Assembly (NCBI RefSeq): GCF_000737595.1
Contig: NZ_CP006271.1
Span: 2,356,001 to 2,420,000 of the forward strand
Direction: 5' to 3'
Source of the DNA: Synechococcus sp. KORDI-52
GTDB taxonomy: Bacteria > Cyanobacteriota > Cyanobacteriia > PCC-6307 > Cyanobiaceae
DNA: 64,000 bases
How positions within the stretch are numbered: the first letter of the stretch is position 1; the number at the start of each line of letters is the position of its first letter. The position numbers and the translations under genes were made by a program. Of this stretch, positions 29,160 through 38,531 are shown piece after piece. The notes beneath the pieces were generated by a model that had not been told where the DNA came from, ran no database searches, and saw only the letters and a list, made by a program, of their open reading frames with translations.

Positions 29160-30305
29160 GTGAGCCAAGACTTGAATTGGACCCACGACGTTCTGATCCT
29201 CGGGTCTGGAGCCGCCGGTGGTGCCGCGGCAGTGCATCTCGCGGCAGCGGGCCATGACGTGCTGATGCTTGAGCGCGACGCCGAGCCGCGGATCAAGCCC
29301 TGCGGTGGTGGCATGGCGGCCTCGGTGCAGCAGTGGTTTCCCTTTTCCTTGGAGCCCGCTGTGGAGCAGGTGATCCGTCAGGTGGATTTCAGCTGGTGCC
29401 TGGAGGATCCGGTGGTCGCCGAGCTGCCCGGCGATGCACCGTTCTGGATCGTGCGCCGCGAAACGCTCGATCAACTGCTCGCTGATCAGGCGATTGGAGC
29501 GGGAGCCAAACGCCTTGCCGGCGTTGAAATCAATGGCATCCGCCGCAAAGGAAACCTCTGGCAAGTCACGGCAACCGATGGACGCCAATGGCAGGGGCGA
29601 GCCGTGGTGATCGCCGATGGTTCGGGCTCGCCATGGCCCCAACGGCTCGGCCTGGGAGCCAAACAACCTCTGATGGCCACCACCATGTCGGTGCGGCTGG
29701 AGGGCCAAGGTCAGCTCAGCGATGGCACCACCCGCTTTGAATTCGGCCTGGTGAAACAGGGCTTTGCCTGGGCCTTTCCCCTCGCAGGTGGTGTGAACAT
29801 CGGTGTGGGCAGCTTCATCGGCAAGCAGGACGCCGACCCGGAGAAAGTGCTGGCTCAGCTGTTGCCGGATCTGGGCTTCGCCGCCGATGCAGGACTCCGT
29901 CAGCGCGGTCAACTGCGGGTGTGGAACGGTCATCACCGTCTTGATGGTGACGGCGTTGTGGTGGTGGGCGATGCGGCATCGCTGTGCGATCCCTTTCTGG
30001 CGGAAGGGCTACGCCCCGCCCTGATGAGTGGCTGCGAGGCGTCTCGGCATCTGAACCTATGGCTCAAGGGCGACAGCAAGGATCTGCGGGGCTACAGCCG
30101 CAGCATGCGGGAACGCTGGGGGGATTCGATGGCCTGGGGGCGACGAATTGCCCAGGTGTTCTATCGCTTTCCCGCTGTGGGGTATCAGCTGGGGATCAAG
30201 AGGCCCACCGCACCACGGCGGATTGCTCAGATTCTCTCCGGGGAGATGGGCTATGGCGACATCGCCCAACGGGTGATCAAACGGCTTCTGCTGCAGCGCA
30301 ACTAA
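29160..30305 (+). CDS. FAD-dependent oxidoreductase, geranylgeranyl-reductase-like family
   Basis: The 381-residue flavoprotein has the FAD dinucleotide motif [29 protein letters not shown] at about 11-39, [10 protein letters not shown] (a motif shared with geranylgeranyl reductases), and [25 protein letters not shown] near residue 265-290. ChlP itself is usually larger and differs in N-terminal detail, so this is a paralogue whose substrate is unknown (isoprenoid chains are likely). The start is a GTG at 29160. It overlaps the convergent photolyase gene by four bases. Confidence 0.82.
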   Translation: MSQDLNWTHDVLILGSGAAGGAAAVHLAAAGHDVLMLERDAEPRIKPCGGGMAASVQQWFPFSLEPAVEQVIRQVDFSWCLEDPVVAELPGDAPFWIVRRETLDQLLADQAIGAGAKRLAGVEINGIRRKGNLWQVTATDGRQWQGRAVVIADGSGSPWPQRLGLGAKQPLMATTMSVRLEGQGQLSDGTTRFEFGLVKQGFAWAFPLAGGVNIGVGSFIGKQDADPEKVLAQLLPDLGFAADAGLRQRGQLRVWNGHHRLDGDGVVVVGDAASLCDPFLAEGLRPALMSGCEASRHLNLWLKGDSKDLRGYSRSMRERWGDSMAWGRRIAQVFYRFPAVGYQLGIKRPTAPRRIAQILSGEMGYGDIAQRVIKRLLLQRN

Positions 30306-31783
30306 AGACCGAGGCTGAGCTGCTGGCTGCCGTTGTCGGGTTGCTGAGGTTGGCGCCGGCGACGGCGAGCCGTTGTTGGCTTCAACCCCGCCTTGCGGGA
30401 GCCATGCTTGCGCTGAATCGCATCGGCATGGCGATCAAAACCGGCAGAGCGACGGATCTCCCAGATGCGGTCTTTGGCTTGCTGCATCGATCCAGTCACA
30501 TCAACGATTGGTGCTGGCATCCCACCACCCAACATCCAGGGCTCATGGATATGAATCGTGGGCACCTCCTTGAGTTCCGGGCACCACTGACGGATGAACA
30601 GCCCCTGGGGGTCATGGTCCATTCCTTGCTTGATCGGGTTGTAGATCCGAATCGTGTTAATCGAGGTGCTGCCCGACTGCATCTGGCACTGGCTCCAATG
30701 GATGCCGGGCTCATAGTCGACAAACTGGCGCGCTAGGTGCAGGCCACTATCCCTCCAGGGAAGCCAGAGGTTGTAGCTGGCGAAGGACATCAACATCGCC
30801 CGCATGCGGAAGTTGATCCAGCCATGGGCCCGCAAGGCGCGCATGCAGGCGTCCACAAAGGGCACACCCGTACGACCTTCGCTCCAAGCCACCAAACGCA
30901 CGGCGTCCGCTGCGCGAATGCCCCGCATGAACGGATGGAAATCGCTGAATTCAATCGCCGGTTGATCCTCCAGCTTTTGGATGAAGTGGCAGTGCCAGTG
31001 CAGCCGTGATTCAAAGCTGCTGACGCCGCGGCCGCTGCATGTACGGCTGGTCTGCAGCACCTCCCGCATCGAGAGGCAGCCCCAGGTGAGGTAGGCCGAC
31101 AGGCGCGAACAACCCGTGAAGGCCTTGTTAGGGCTCGACATCGCCCGTTGATAGCGCGGGACGCGGTGCTGCAAAAAATCGCGCAACTCCCCCAGACCGA
31201 TCGAACGCCCACCGTGCTGCCGCTGCGGGCAGGCATCCGAAGGCAGGTCTGAACAGGGGCGCTCGGGGATTACCTCGGGATCAATGCCCTCCAGCGGTGG
31301 CAACGCCGCCGGCGCTGGCGTGATTAGCTCCGTCATCTGAACCTCCCAGCGCTTGGCCCAGCCGTTGCGGCTGCGCATCCGGCGCGTCACACCGAACTGC
31401 GGGATTTCACTCCAGGCGATGCCGTGCTGACGGGCCCATGCCCCCACGCGTTTGTCGCGTTGGTACGTCCAGCCGTTGCCGGTTTCCTCATGGCTCCAGA
31501 GCCCATCGATGCCGAACTGGCGCCGGGCCCGCTCGAGCACCTCCACCACATCGCCACGTCGCACCACCAGCGGTTGGCCCAGATCCGCCAGGGCCTGGCG
31601 CAACTCCAGCAGCGACTCCCTGCAGAAGAGCCACTGCCGCTCGGAGGCATCGGGCTGCTGCCACCACTCCGGCTCCACCACATACAAGGGCAGCACCGGC
31701 CCCCGCTCCGCAGCAGCCGTCAAGGGCCGGTGATCAACGATGCGCAGATCACGCTTGAACCAGACGATCTGCAGCGGGGGCAT
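30302..31783 (-). CDS. Photolyase/cryptochrome-family protein
   Basis: The 493-residue protein has the N-terminal antenna domain ([16 protein letters not shown]) and a C-terminal FAD-binding helical domain with the [18 protein letters not shown] and the RFMR-type [34 protein letters not shown] segments, and the WxxG-like [12 protein letters not shown]. It could be a DNA photolyase or a cryptochrome. The last 30 residues are Arg/Gln-rich ([10 protein letters not shown]). Repair of UV damage is the likely role. Convergent overlap of four bases with the upstream-coordinate flavoprotein gene. Confidence 0.88.
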   Translation of the reverse strand: MPPLQIVWFKRDLRIVDHRPLTAAAERGPVLPLYVVEPEWWQQPDASERQWLFCRESLLELRQALADLGQPLVVRRGDVVEVLERARRQFGIDGLWSHEETGNGWTYQRDKRVGAWARQHGIAWSEIPQFGVTRRMRSRNGWAKRWEVQMTELITPAPAALPPLEGIDPEVIPERPCSDLPSDACPQRQHGGRSIGLGELRDFLQHRVPRYQRAMSSPNKAFTGCSRLSAYLTWGCLSMREVLQTSRTCSGRGVSSFESRLHWHCHFIQKLEDQPAIEFSDFHPFMRGIRAADAVRLVAWSEGRTGVPFVDACMRALRAHGWINFRMRAMLMSFASYNLWLPWRDSGLHLARQFVDYEPGIHWSQCQMQSGSTSINTIRIYNPIKQGMDHDPQGLFIRQWCPELKEVPTIHIHEPWMLGGGMPAPIVDVTGSMQQAKDRIWEIRRSAGFDRHADAIQRKHGSRKAGLKPTTARRRRRQPQQPDNGSQQLSLGL

Positions 31784-31836
31784 TCACTGCAATTCAACGA
31801 ACCCGGTTCTAGTGGATCGGTTCTTCCATTGAAGGA

Positions 31837-33191
31837 TCAATCCACCGCCATCTCGATCACATCGCTGAAGCGGCTTTTCACCGTTTCACGAAAACCCACC
31901 ACATCCAGACTCCGGGTCATCAACGCGGCGCCAAGGAAACAGACCATCTGCAGGGCAAACACCCTGCCATAGGCAGCAAATAGATCCCCGCCATTCCAGG
32001 CTTTGAACAAGGTGATGAGCCCGCCTCCACTGATGGTGGCCAGGCCACAGGAATAGGCATAGCCCGCACCCCAGATGCCCAGGAGAAACCCCGTCGGCCG
32101 GGCTGCACAAAGCTGAACATCAAGTTGAGGCAGGCGTTCATGCACACCCCCAGCGACAAGCCAAACAGGCCAACGGAAGCACGCAACAGAGATATCGACT
32201 GCTCCGCCCCGGCCCACAGCATCAGCAGCAAAGCCAACGCAGCCAGCACCGCACCCACCCTGGCGGTGCGGATGTTGCCGATGCGCTCAATCAACCAGAA
32301 GCCACTCAGACCCAAACCAGCAAAGAAACCCAGGGCGACCAACACATTCAGTGATGTAGTGGCACAGACGCTCATACCAAACACGGCGGCGCCATAGGGC
32401 TCCAGCACCGCATCGTTAAGGAACATGCTGAAGGTGAACAGGCAGAGCACCCCGAGGGAACGACCGGCCTGGGGGATGGTGCGCAGTTTCAAGAGCAATT
32501 GGGGCAAGGCCAAACGCTGGGGCACATCGGGGGGTTCCGACCCCACCGGCGTCATCAAGCCTGTGATGCGGCGTTACACGCCTAAGACCGATGCCACCCC
32601 CAGGCCCAGCAACACCAACGGCGTCACCACCGACAACCGTTGCAGTCCGGCCAGAACAGCGCTGCGGCTGGCATCGGCCGCACAGGCACTGCCGAACACT
32701 TGATTCACCAGAACACTGCCCAGCAACACCCCCAGCAGACGCATCCCCCACACCACCGACAGCACGAGCGGCCGTTCGGCTTCCGTGGTGCGATCGGCGA
32801 TCAAGGCCGAAAAGGCTGTTCCACCAGCGGCAATCGCCGTGCCGATCGCCACGAACACGAGGATCAGCAGGCCAATCAGCAGCCCGTTGAGCTCACCGCC
32901 GGAGGCCTCCATGCTGGTGGCCAAGCGCAGCACCAACTGGCAGGCCACCCCGAACAACAGGGCGATCGCCAAGGAGCTGGTCACGATGAAGGGGGTGCGC
33001 CGCAGCCGGCTGGGGGGGATGCGATCGGAGCGATAGCCGAACCAGGCGCGGGTGAACCCCATCAACTGCTGACCACCCACGGCCAAGGCCGCCAGCACCG
33101 CCGGCAGCTGGATGTCTTGAATCAACAGGCGGTTCAGCAGTCCCAGGATCAGGACGCCAAGGATTCCAAGACTCAGCTGGAACAGCCCCAA
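31837..33191 (-). pseudogene. PucC/BCH2-type transporter pseudogene (nonsense codon plus frameshift)
   Basis: Three pieces of one PucC-family (major facilitator, light-harvesting pigment-complex assembly) protein lie in order on the minus strand. The first part (33191 to 32577) has family segments such as NRLLIQDIQLPAVLAAL and VVWGMRLLGVLLGSVLVNQ. It ends at an in-frame TAA (32574-32576), after which the same frame continues for 160 codons (RRITGLMTPVGSEPP...LNDAVLEPYG). At about 32094/32095 a one-base deletion shifts the frame: the natural continuation, GFLLGIWGAGYAYSCGLATISGGGLITL, lies in the next frame and ends at 31837. There is also no ATG at the 5' end, only a TTG at 33191. Two independent lesions make loss of function very likely; sequencing error would need two mistakes. 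Confidence 0.8.
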
Positions 33192-33235
33192 CGCAATCCC
33201 AACCCAAGACCATCCACCAGCTCTACCCCGAGAAC

Positions 33236-33250
33236 TGAGAGTGATTATCA
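33236..33250 (-). promoter_or_regulatory. Possible Fur box upstream of the pucC-like pseudogene
   Basis: Read on the minus strand the sequence is TGATAATCACTCTCA, which agrees with the 7-1-7 Fur consensus (TGATAAT n ATTATCA) at 12 of 14 positions. It lies about 45 bases before the pseudogene's TTG. A partly overlapping palindrome, ATCAGTACTGAT, is at 33247-33258. Iron control is inferred, not shown. Confidence 0.4.
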
Positions 33251-33276
33251 GTACTGATTAAAAAACGAAAAGGCCC

Positions 33277-33660
33277 TCATCCCTCAGCCAACTTGATGTC
33301 CCGCAGACGCGCATCAATCGATGCCAGCAGCTGAACTGCAAACATCGGTGTTTCCTGAACCGCAAACAGAAACTTGTCGCGGTTCATGGCAATCAAGCGG
33401 CACTCGCTTGTGGCCGTGGCTGTGCTCAGACGCTGATGGTCTTCCATGACCAGAGCCCCCGCACCAAACACATGGCCGACGTCAATGTCCTCGTGTCCGT
33501 CATGGCCGGCTGAATCAATCCAGGTCAGACGCACGGATCCTTCCAGCAAGCCATACATGCATGTTCCGATTTCCCCCGTTCGGAACAGGACCTCGCCCCG
33601 CTTGAGTCGGATCACCTCGGCCTTGCTGGCCAAAGCACGCATGGTGTTAAGCGCATGCAT
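33277..33660 (-). CDS. Stand-alone cyclic-nucleotide-binding domain protein (Crp-like, no HTH)
   Basis: From the ATG at 33660 the 127-residue product is a single cNMP-binding domain: the KRGEVLFRTGEIGTCMYGLLEGSVRLTW beta-roll, HVFGAGALVMEDHQRLSTATATSECRLIAM around the phosphate-binding cassette, and a short C-terminal helix. No DNA-binding domain follows, so it is not a regular Crp/Fnr regulator; it may bind a partner protein. Whether it binds cAMP, c-di-GMP or nothing is not settled (the canonical Arg-Thr pair of the phosphate cassette is not complete). It is 14 bases after the transaldolase stop on the same strand, so probably co-transcribed. Confidence 0.78.
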   Translation of the reverse strand: MHALNTMRALASKAEVIRLKRGEVLFRTGEIGTCMYGLLEGSVRLTWIDSAGHDGHEDIDVGHVFGAGALVMEDHQRLSTATATSECRLIAMNRDKFLFAVQETPMFAVQLLASIDARLRDIKLAEG

Positions 33661-33674
33661 GGGACGAGGGCGAA

Positions 33675-34847
33675 TCAGACAGAAGTCAGCGCCAGGGCAG
33701 CTCCGAAGCCTTTGCGGACATCCTCCTGGGAGATCAAACCATCGTGATCCTGATCGAGCGCATCGAAAATGGCATCGCTGCCAAGCCATTCATCACGGGT
33801 GATCGAACCATCACCATTCATGTCGTTGAGCATGAAGATCTCGGAAACGGCATGACGAAAAGCGGAGCCACCTTCCAGCTCGGCAAGACGATGGGCCAGT
33901 TGGTGTTCGAGGGTCTCAATCGCCTTACTGAAACCTTTAATCCCCTCCGTGAGTTTATCGGAGGCCATCCGATCGTCCTGCATCAACGCATCGAACCTGG
34001 CGCGATCGACATGGATCTTGGCCTCACCTTCACTGGGATCGGCCGCATTCAATTTCTGAGTCAGCAACGCATCACTCTCCCGGAGCTGATCCAACAACTT
34101 GGGTGAAATCGTGAGCAGATCACAACCGGCCAGCTCGGTGATCTCATCAATGTTGCGGAAGCTCGCCCCCATCACCTCCGTGCCGTAACCATGGGTCTTG
34201 TAGTAATTGAAGATCTTGGTCACGGAAATCACCCCGGGATCTTCCGGGCCGGAGTAGGAATCGCGACCGGTCTCCGCCTTGTACCAATCCAGAATGCGCC
34301 CCACGAAGGGGGAGATCAGAGTGACGCCGGCTTCGGCACAGGCAACGGCCTGACCGAAACCAAACAGAAGCGTGAGGTTGCAATGAATCCCCTCTTTCTC
34401 CAGCACCTCGGCGGCTTTGATGCCTTCCCATGTGGAGGCGATTTTGATCAGAACGCGATCGTTGCTGATGCCGGCATCGTTGTACAAACGAATCAGCTTG
34501 CGCCCTTTTTCAATCGTGGCGTCGGTATCAAAACTCAGACGAGCATCCACCTCGGTTGACACACGACGGGGAACAATCTTGAGAATCTCTTTACCAAAGA
34601 TCACACTGATCTCATCGAGAGCTTCCCTCACCACGTCTTCCACCGGTGCGTCGCTGCCCATCAACTTGCGCGATGACCGCAAAGCCTCATCAATCAGACT
34701 CTGATAGGCCGGAATCTGTGCAGCAGCCAGGATCAACGACGGGTTGGTGGTGGCATCCCGAGGGGTGAACTTGCGGATGGCCTCCAGATCACCCGTGTCG
34801 GCAACGACCACGGTCATTTGTGAAAGCTGATCGAGCAGGCTGGCCAT
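33675..34847 (-). CDS. tal: Transaldolase fused to a C-terminal EF-hand pair
   Basis: Residues 1-320 form a transaldolase of the pentose phosphate pathway ([27 protein letters not shown]; Schiff-base lysine in [16 protein letters not shown]). The last 50 residues hold two calcium-binding loops, [12 protein letters not shown] (342-353, canonical glutamate at position 12) and [12 protein letters not shown] (365-376, aspartate at position 12). Length 390 against about 315-335 for plain transaldolases. Calcium regulation of the enzyme is a natural inference, not shown. The gene is followed closely by a cyclic-nucleotide-binding-domain gene. Confidence 0.94.
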   Translation of the reverse strand: MASLLDQLSQMTVVVADTGDLEAIRKFTPRDATTNPSLILAAAQIPAYQSLIDEALRSSRKLMGSDAPVEDVVREALDEISVIFGKEILKIVPRRVSTEVDARLSFDTDATIEKGRKLIRLYNDAGISNDRVLIKIASTWEGIKAAEVLEKEGIHCNLTLLFGFGQAVACAEAGVTLISPFVGRILDWYKAETGRDSYSGPEDPGVISVTKIFNYYKTHGYGTEVMGASFRNIDEITELAGCDLLTISPKLLDQLRESDALLTQKLNAADPSEGEAKIHVDRARFDALMQDDRMASDKLTEGIKGFSKAIETLEHQLAHRLAELEGGSAFRHAVSEIFMLNDMNGDGSITRDEWLGSDAIFDALDQDHDGLISQEDVRKGFGAALALTSV

Positions 34848-34895
34848 GATGTACGACGGCTCAATACCCGTAACGTAGCGGCCCTTTATGGCGCG

Positions 34896-36701
34896 TCAGC
34901 TATGCAAAAGCTTGTTCAATTCAGCAGGTTTTGAGGGAGCGATGCGCTCAACAACCAGCAAGGCGTCAATGATCTGTTTGGCGACGGGAACAGCCACGGT
35001 GGATCCATAGGCGTTTCCACCTTGGGGTTCATCCACCACCACAAACACCACGTAACGAGGATCCTCAATCGGCAAGGTCGCCACGAAACTGCAGATTTTC
35101 GCGCCAGGAAGATAAATCCCATTGCGGGCTTTCTGCGCCGTACCGGTTTTGCCACCGATCCGATACCCCGGTGTTTTCACACCCTTGCCACTGCCTTGGT
35201 CCACCACGGATTCCATCCACTCGAGCACCGTGCGGGTGACCTCCGGTTTCAGCAACTGCTGACCACCTGATGCGGCCGGGGGAGCCAAAGCATCACCCGA
35301 ACGAAAACCACGGGTGATGTGAGGACTGATCAACTTGCCGCCATTGGCCAGCATCGCGTGGAGCTGCACCAACTTGAGCGGTGTGAGTGAAAACCCCTGA
35401 CCAAAGGCCGTGGTCGCAGGCTCAATCGGCTGGCTGGTGAACTGCTGCTTGCTTTTGAGTTGTCCAGCCACCGCCCCGGGAAGGTCGGTGTCGGGACGTT
35501 GATTGATGCCGAGACGCTTCATCCAGTTCCAATAGGCGGCGTCGTCCAGACGTCGCATGGCCTGGACCATGCCGACGTTGCTCGACACCTGCAGCACGGT
35601 GGCGAAATCGACCAGGCCATTGGCTCGCTTGTCATGGTTGTTGATCGGCCAACCACCAATGGTGAGTTGTCCCACGTCGTGCACCCGATCCGTTGCCTGA
35701 ATGGCGCCGTCCTGGAGGGCTAGAGCCAGATTGATCGGCTTGAAGGTCGATCCCGGTTCATAGAGATCCTGAACGGACCATTCCCGAAATCGCCCGGTGG
35801 GGAAATCCCAATAGCGATTCGGGTCATAGGTCGGAGTCGATGCGAGCACCAGCAGCTCACCGTTGATGGCATCCATCACGATCGCGGCCCCTTTCTGCGC
35901 ATTCCATTTGGCCACCTGCTCAGCCAGAGCGGTCACCGCCACCTGCTGGAGCCTGGAATCCAGCGTCAGTTGAAGTCGTAGATCGTCGCCATAGAAAGCA
36001 CCCGGCGTGAGATTGGCCGGCAACGGAGTGCCATCTGCCCCTCGGCGCAGGTACCGGGTCTGCTCATGGCGAGCCAGATCAGCATCACGGCTCTGCTCAA
36101 GGCCCGCTTGAGGTTGCCGCTCTGCATTCAGGAACCCCACCACATTGGCGAACAACGATGCCTGGGGATATACCCGCTGGGGGTAAGGCTCGAGATCCAG
36201 GCCACTGATTCCGAGAGCACTGATGCGATCAGCCGTCTCAGGGTCAAGGTCTTCAGCCAGCTTGATCCCCGACACCCGGGTTCCCATCGCTTCGAGAAGA
36301 TCGGACGCAGAGCGGGCCAGTGGATCCGCCAACACTGCCGCAACATCCTCAACAGGTCGGACAAGGTTGGGGGCATCTCCCGGCAAGTTGAAATAGCGGG
36401 GATGAGCCCAAAGCCGAAAACGCTTTTCATCCATGGCGACCAAGCGGCCGGTGCGATCGACGATCGGGCGCCTCTGCCCCAAGGGTTGGGTGCGCTGTGT
36501 CTGCAGCTGACGTGCACGTTGTTCCAAAGAGGGGGCTTGCACAAGCTGCAGCCAGGCCATACGAGCGACCAAACCCGAAAGACCTGCAGCCAGGATCAAG
36601 AAAATGATCCACAGTCGTTTGGGCGGAACCTGTCTCAGAGGAACGATCCGTGCGCTGGACCTCCGCGAACGCACGGGTCGAGACCCAGACAGCTGCTTCA
36701 T
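34896..36701 (-). CDS. ftsI: Septal peptidoglycan transpeptidase FtsI (PBP3-type)
   Basis: The 601-residue class B penicillin-binding protein has one N-terminal membrane segment (LWIIFLILAAGLSGLVARMAWLQ, about 30-50), a dimerisation domain, and a transpeptidase domain with the SXXK motif EPGSTFKPIN, SSN in VLQVSSNVGM, and KTGTA in RIGGKTGTAQK. It forms the septal cross-links during division. Its start codon overlaps the stop of the preceding gene (TGATG), indicating translational coupling with the FtsL-like partner. Confidence 0.95.
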   Translation of the reverse strand: MKQLSGSRPVRSRRSSARIVPLRQVPPKRLWIIFLILAAGLSGLVARMAWLQLVQAPSLEQRARQLQTQRTQPLGQRRPIVDRTGRLVAMDEKRFRLWAHPRYFNLPGDAPNLVRPVEDVAAVLADPLARSASDLLEAMGTRVSGIKLAEDLDPETADRISALGISGLDLEPYPQRVYPQASLFANVVGFLNAERQPQAGLEQSRDADLARHEQTRYLRRGADGTPLPANLTPGAFYGDDLRLQLTLDSRLQQVAVTALAEQVAKWNAQKGAAIVMDAINGELLVLASTPTYDPNRYWDFPTGRFREWSVQDLYEPGSTFKPINLALALQDGAIQATDRVHDVGQLTIGGWPINNHDKRANGLVDFATVLQVSSNVGMVQAMRRLDDAAYWNWMKRLGINQRPDTDLPGAVAGQLKSKQQFTSQPIEPATTAFGQGFSLTPLKLVQLHAMLANGGKLISPHITRGFRSGDALAPPAASGGQQLLKPEVTRTVLEWMESVVDQGSGKGVKTPGYRIGGKTGTAQKARNGIYLPGAKICSFVATLPIEDPRYVVFVVVDEPQGGNAYGSTVAVPVAKQIIDALLVVERIAPSKPAELNKLLHS

Positions 36702-37189
36702 CAGTATCCCGCCCTGATGGGCTGACTCTTCAGCAGCTGAAGCGAGGCCATCGGAGAGGGAGCCACTGGTTCGGGCGAACCCAGAGCGGGGCGATCGAGA
36801 TGGACCAGGTTGGCCACCTGTGTAGGCACAAGGCTTTTCGGCTGTTGGGACCGTTGCAACAGGTGCTGTTCCATGACGGCCGTTGATTCCGTTAAGCGAT
36901 GGGCCTGAAGACGCGTGGATTCCAGAAGGCGGAAGGCCAGCGTCCAGCGATGCTGCCAGTGCAGCGTGAGACCCGCCAGAACGGCAACCGCCAAGATCAG
37001 CCCCAGAAGCGTGCCGTCCATCAGGCGATGGAGTCCACCAAGAAGAGGAGATCGTCGTGCAATTCGTCCTGAGGACAGTGACCCTTGAATCAGCTCAAGA
37101 GCTGTGGTCGATGCACGCTGTTCCGGAGCGGCAACCACCGGGATCACAGGCGAATAGGCCAGTGAACCACCTTGAGAAAGGAGGGGCAA
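36701..37189 (-). CDS. FtsL-like membrane protein upstream of ftsI
   Basis: The 162-residue protein has one central hydrophobic segment (MDGTLLGLILAVAVLAGLTLHWQ, about 57-80) flanked by a basic N-terminal part and a helical, Gln/Leu-rich part resembling a coiled coil (RLLESTRLQAHRLTESTAVMEQHLLQ). Location directly upstream of ftsI with a TGATG overlap is where ftsL sits in many bacteria. Assignment as a divisome FtsL analogue is positional inference; sequence identity to FtsL is not apparent. The start is at 37189, a few bases downstream of the CPBP gene's stop region. Confidence 0.6.
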   Translation of the reverse strand: MPLLSQGGSLAYSPVIPVVAAPEQRASTTALELIQGSLSSGRIARRSPLLGGLHRLMDGTLLGLILAVAVLAGLTLHWQHRWTLAFRLLESTRLQAHRLTESTAVMEQHLLQRSQQPKSLVPTQVANLVHLDRPALGSPEPVAPSPMASLQLLKSQPIRAGY

Positions 37190-37192
37190 GGC

Positions 37193-38455
37193 TCAAAGCA
37201 ACAGCAGATTGACGAACGTCACCGCATTCCACAGCCCGTGCATGATCACAGAGGGCCACAACCGGCCACTGCGGAGGCGCACAAGGCCCAGTCCCACACC
37301 CAACACGGTCAGGGGAGCCAGCTCACCAACACTGATGTGGGCCATGGCAAACAACAGACCACTAACCAGGACACCCACCAGGGGGCCGAGCCTTGTGGCC
37401 AGCACCGGCAGCAGGGCACCTCGAAAGATCGTCTCCTCAAACAGCGGCGCCAACACCACAGCAGTGAGGGCGAGCAATCCCAAAGCAATCGGATCATGGC
37501 TGCCGAGCACCAACTCCAGCAGTGGATTGCTGCCCCCGGGATCTCCCACCAGGCGCACGAGCAACCATCCCGTGAGCATCACCAGCGGCGTCACCATCAA
37601 CCAACCCGCCACTGCATCCAGCAGGGCTGTGAGCACGGGCCGCACCCGCCACTGCATCCACCCCCCCTGTGGCGCCCTCTGCTTCGGCAGGGCCCGTACC
37701 TGTCGCCAGAGGATGAGCAGACTGGGCAGGGCCATGACGGCGTAGTTGATCACCACCCCGACCGCCTCACGGCGAGGACTCCCCAGCCCAGCCGTGAGGG
37801 CACCGACCAAAGGGAGCGCCACCAGCGGAACGCCGACAGCACTGATCACAACGAAGCCCCCCGCCACGAGCAGGGCCATATCGATCAACGTCAGATCCGG
37901 ACCCTGAACCTCTGGCCAGGCCAGCAGCCGGCCCCTCAGCAACCGCCAGGTCTGCCCGAGCAAGAGCAGAACACCCAGAAGGGCTGTCACCAGAGGCAGC
38001 ACTGTGCTGAAGGCGAGACGGAACGCCGCTCGACCCGCTTCCACGCCATCAATGCAAAGCGATGGATCCGAGACACTGACCTCGCACTGCAGCTGCTGGA
38101 GCAAGGGATCGCCGACGTCACCGCCGAGGTCTGCCAACGCGGAACCCTGGCCCTGCAACAACACCAGGATCTGCTTCTGTCGCTCACTGCGATCCTCCAA
38201 TGCGATCCCCTCAAGAGCCTTGAGCAGTGCATCCCGTGGCGACTCCCCCAGGAGCGCATCCCGCAACGGTGGCGGCACCTTGGGTTCAGCCAGAAGCGTC
38301 AACTCCTGCTGCTGGAGGCTCAGGGCTGGCGCCACCGAAGGTCGCGACAGGCTGTCCACCAGACCCGAAAGCCAGATCAATCCAGCCAAAGCCAGGGACA
38401 AGACCGCCAGAAGTTCCTTCCAGCGCGGGACAACCGGTCGTGGAGAACTGGGCAC
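37193..38455 (-). CDS. CPBP-family intramembrane glutamic protease (CAAX-type)
   Basis: The 420-residue membrane protein has a C-terminal CPBP domain: motif 1 EETIFRGALLPVL near 328-340 with the catalytic EExxxR, motif 2 FAMAHISVGE near 370, and motif 3 HGLWNAVTFVNLL at the C-terminal end. The N-terminal half has one membrane helix and a long acidic external segment. Such proteases process prenylated or regulatory membrane substrates; the substrate is unknown. It is transcribed in the same direction as the ftsL/ftsI pair, four bases away, but a functional link is not shown. Confidence 0.85.
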   Translation of the reverse strand: MPSSPRPVVPRWKELLAVLSLALAGLIWLSGLVDSLSRPSVAPALSLQQQELTLLAEPKVPPPLRDALLGESPRDALLKALEGIALEDRSERQKQILVLLQGQGSALADLGGDVGDPLLQQLQCEVSVSDPSLCIDGVEAGRAAFRLAFSTVLPLVTALLGVLLLLGQTWRLLRGRLLAWPEVQGPDLTLIDMALLVAGGFVVISAVGVPLVALPLVGALTAGLGSPRREAVGVVINYAVMALPSLLILWRQVRALPKQRAPQGGWMQWRVRPVLTALLDAVAGWLMVTPLVMLTGWLLVRLVGDPGGSNPLLELVLGSHDPIALGLLALTAVVLAPLFEETIFRGALLPVLATRLGPLVGVLVSGLLFAMAHISVGELAPLTVLGVGLGLVRLRSGRLWPSVIMHGLWNAVTFVNLLLL

Positions 38456-38531
38456 CAGCGGGCGTCAACTGTTGATGATTGTCCCCCCGAAAGGCCGCTT
38501 CCATACGATGGCCGCGCCCTGACGCTGCACC

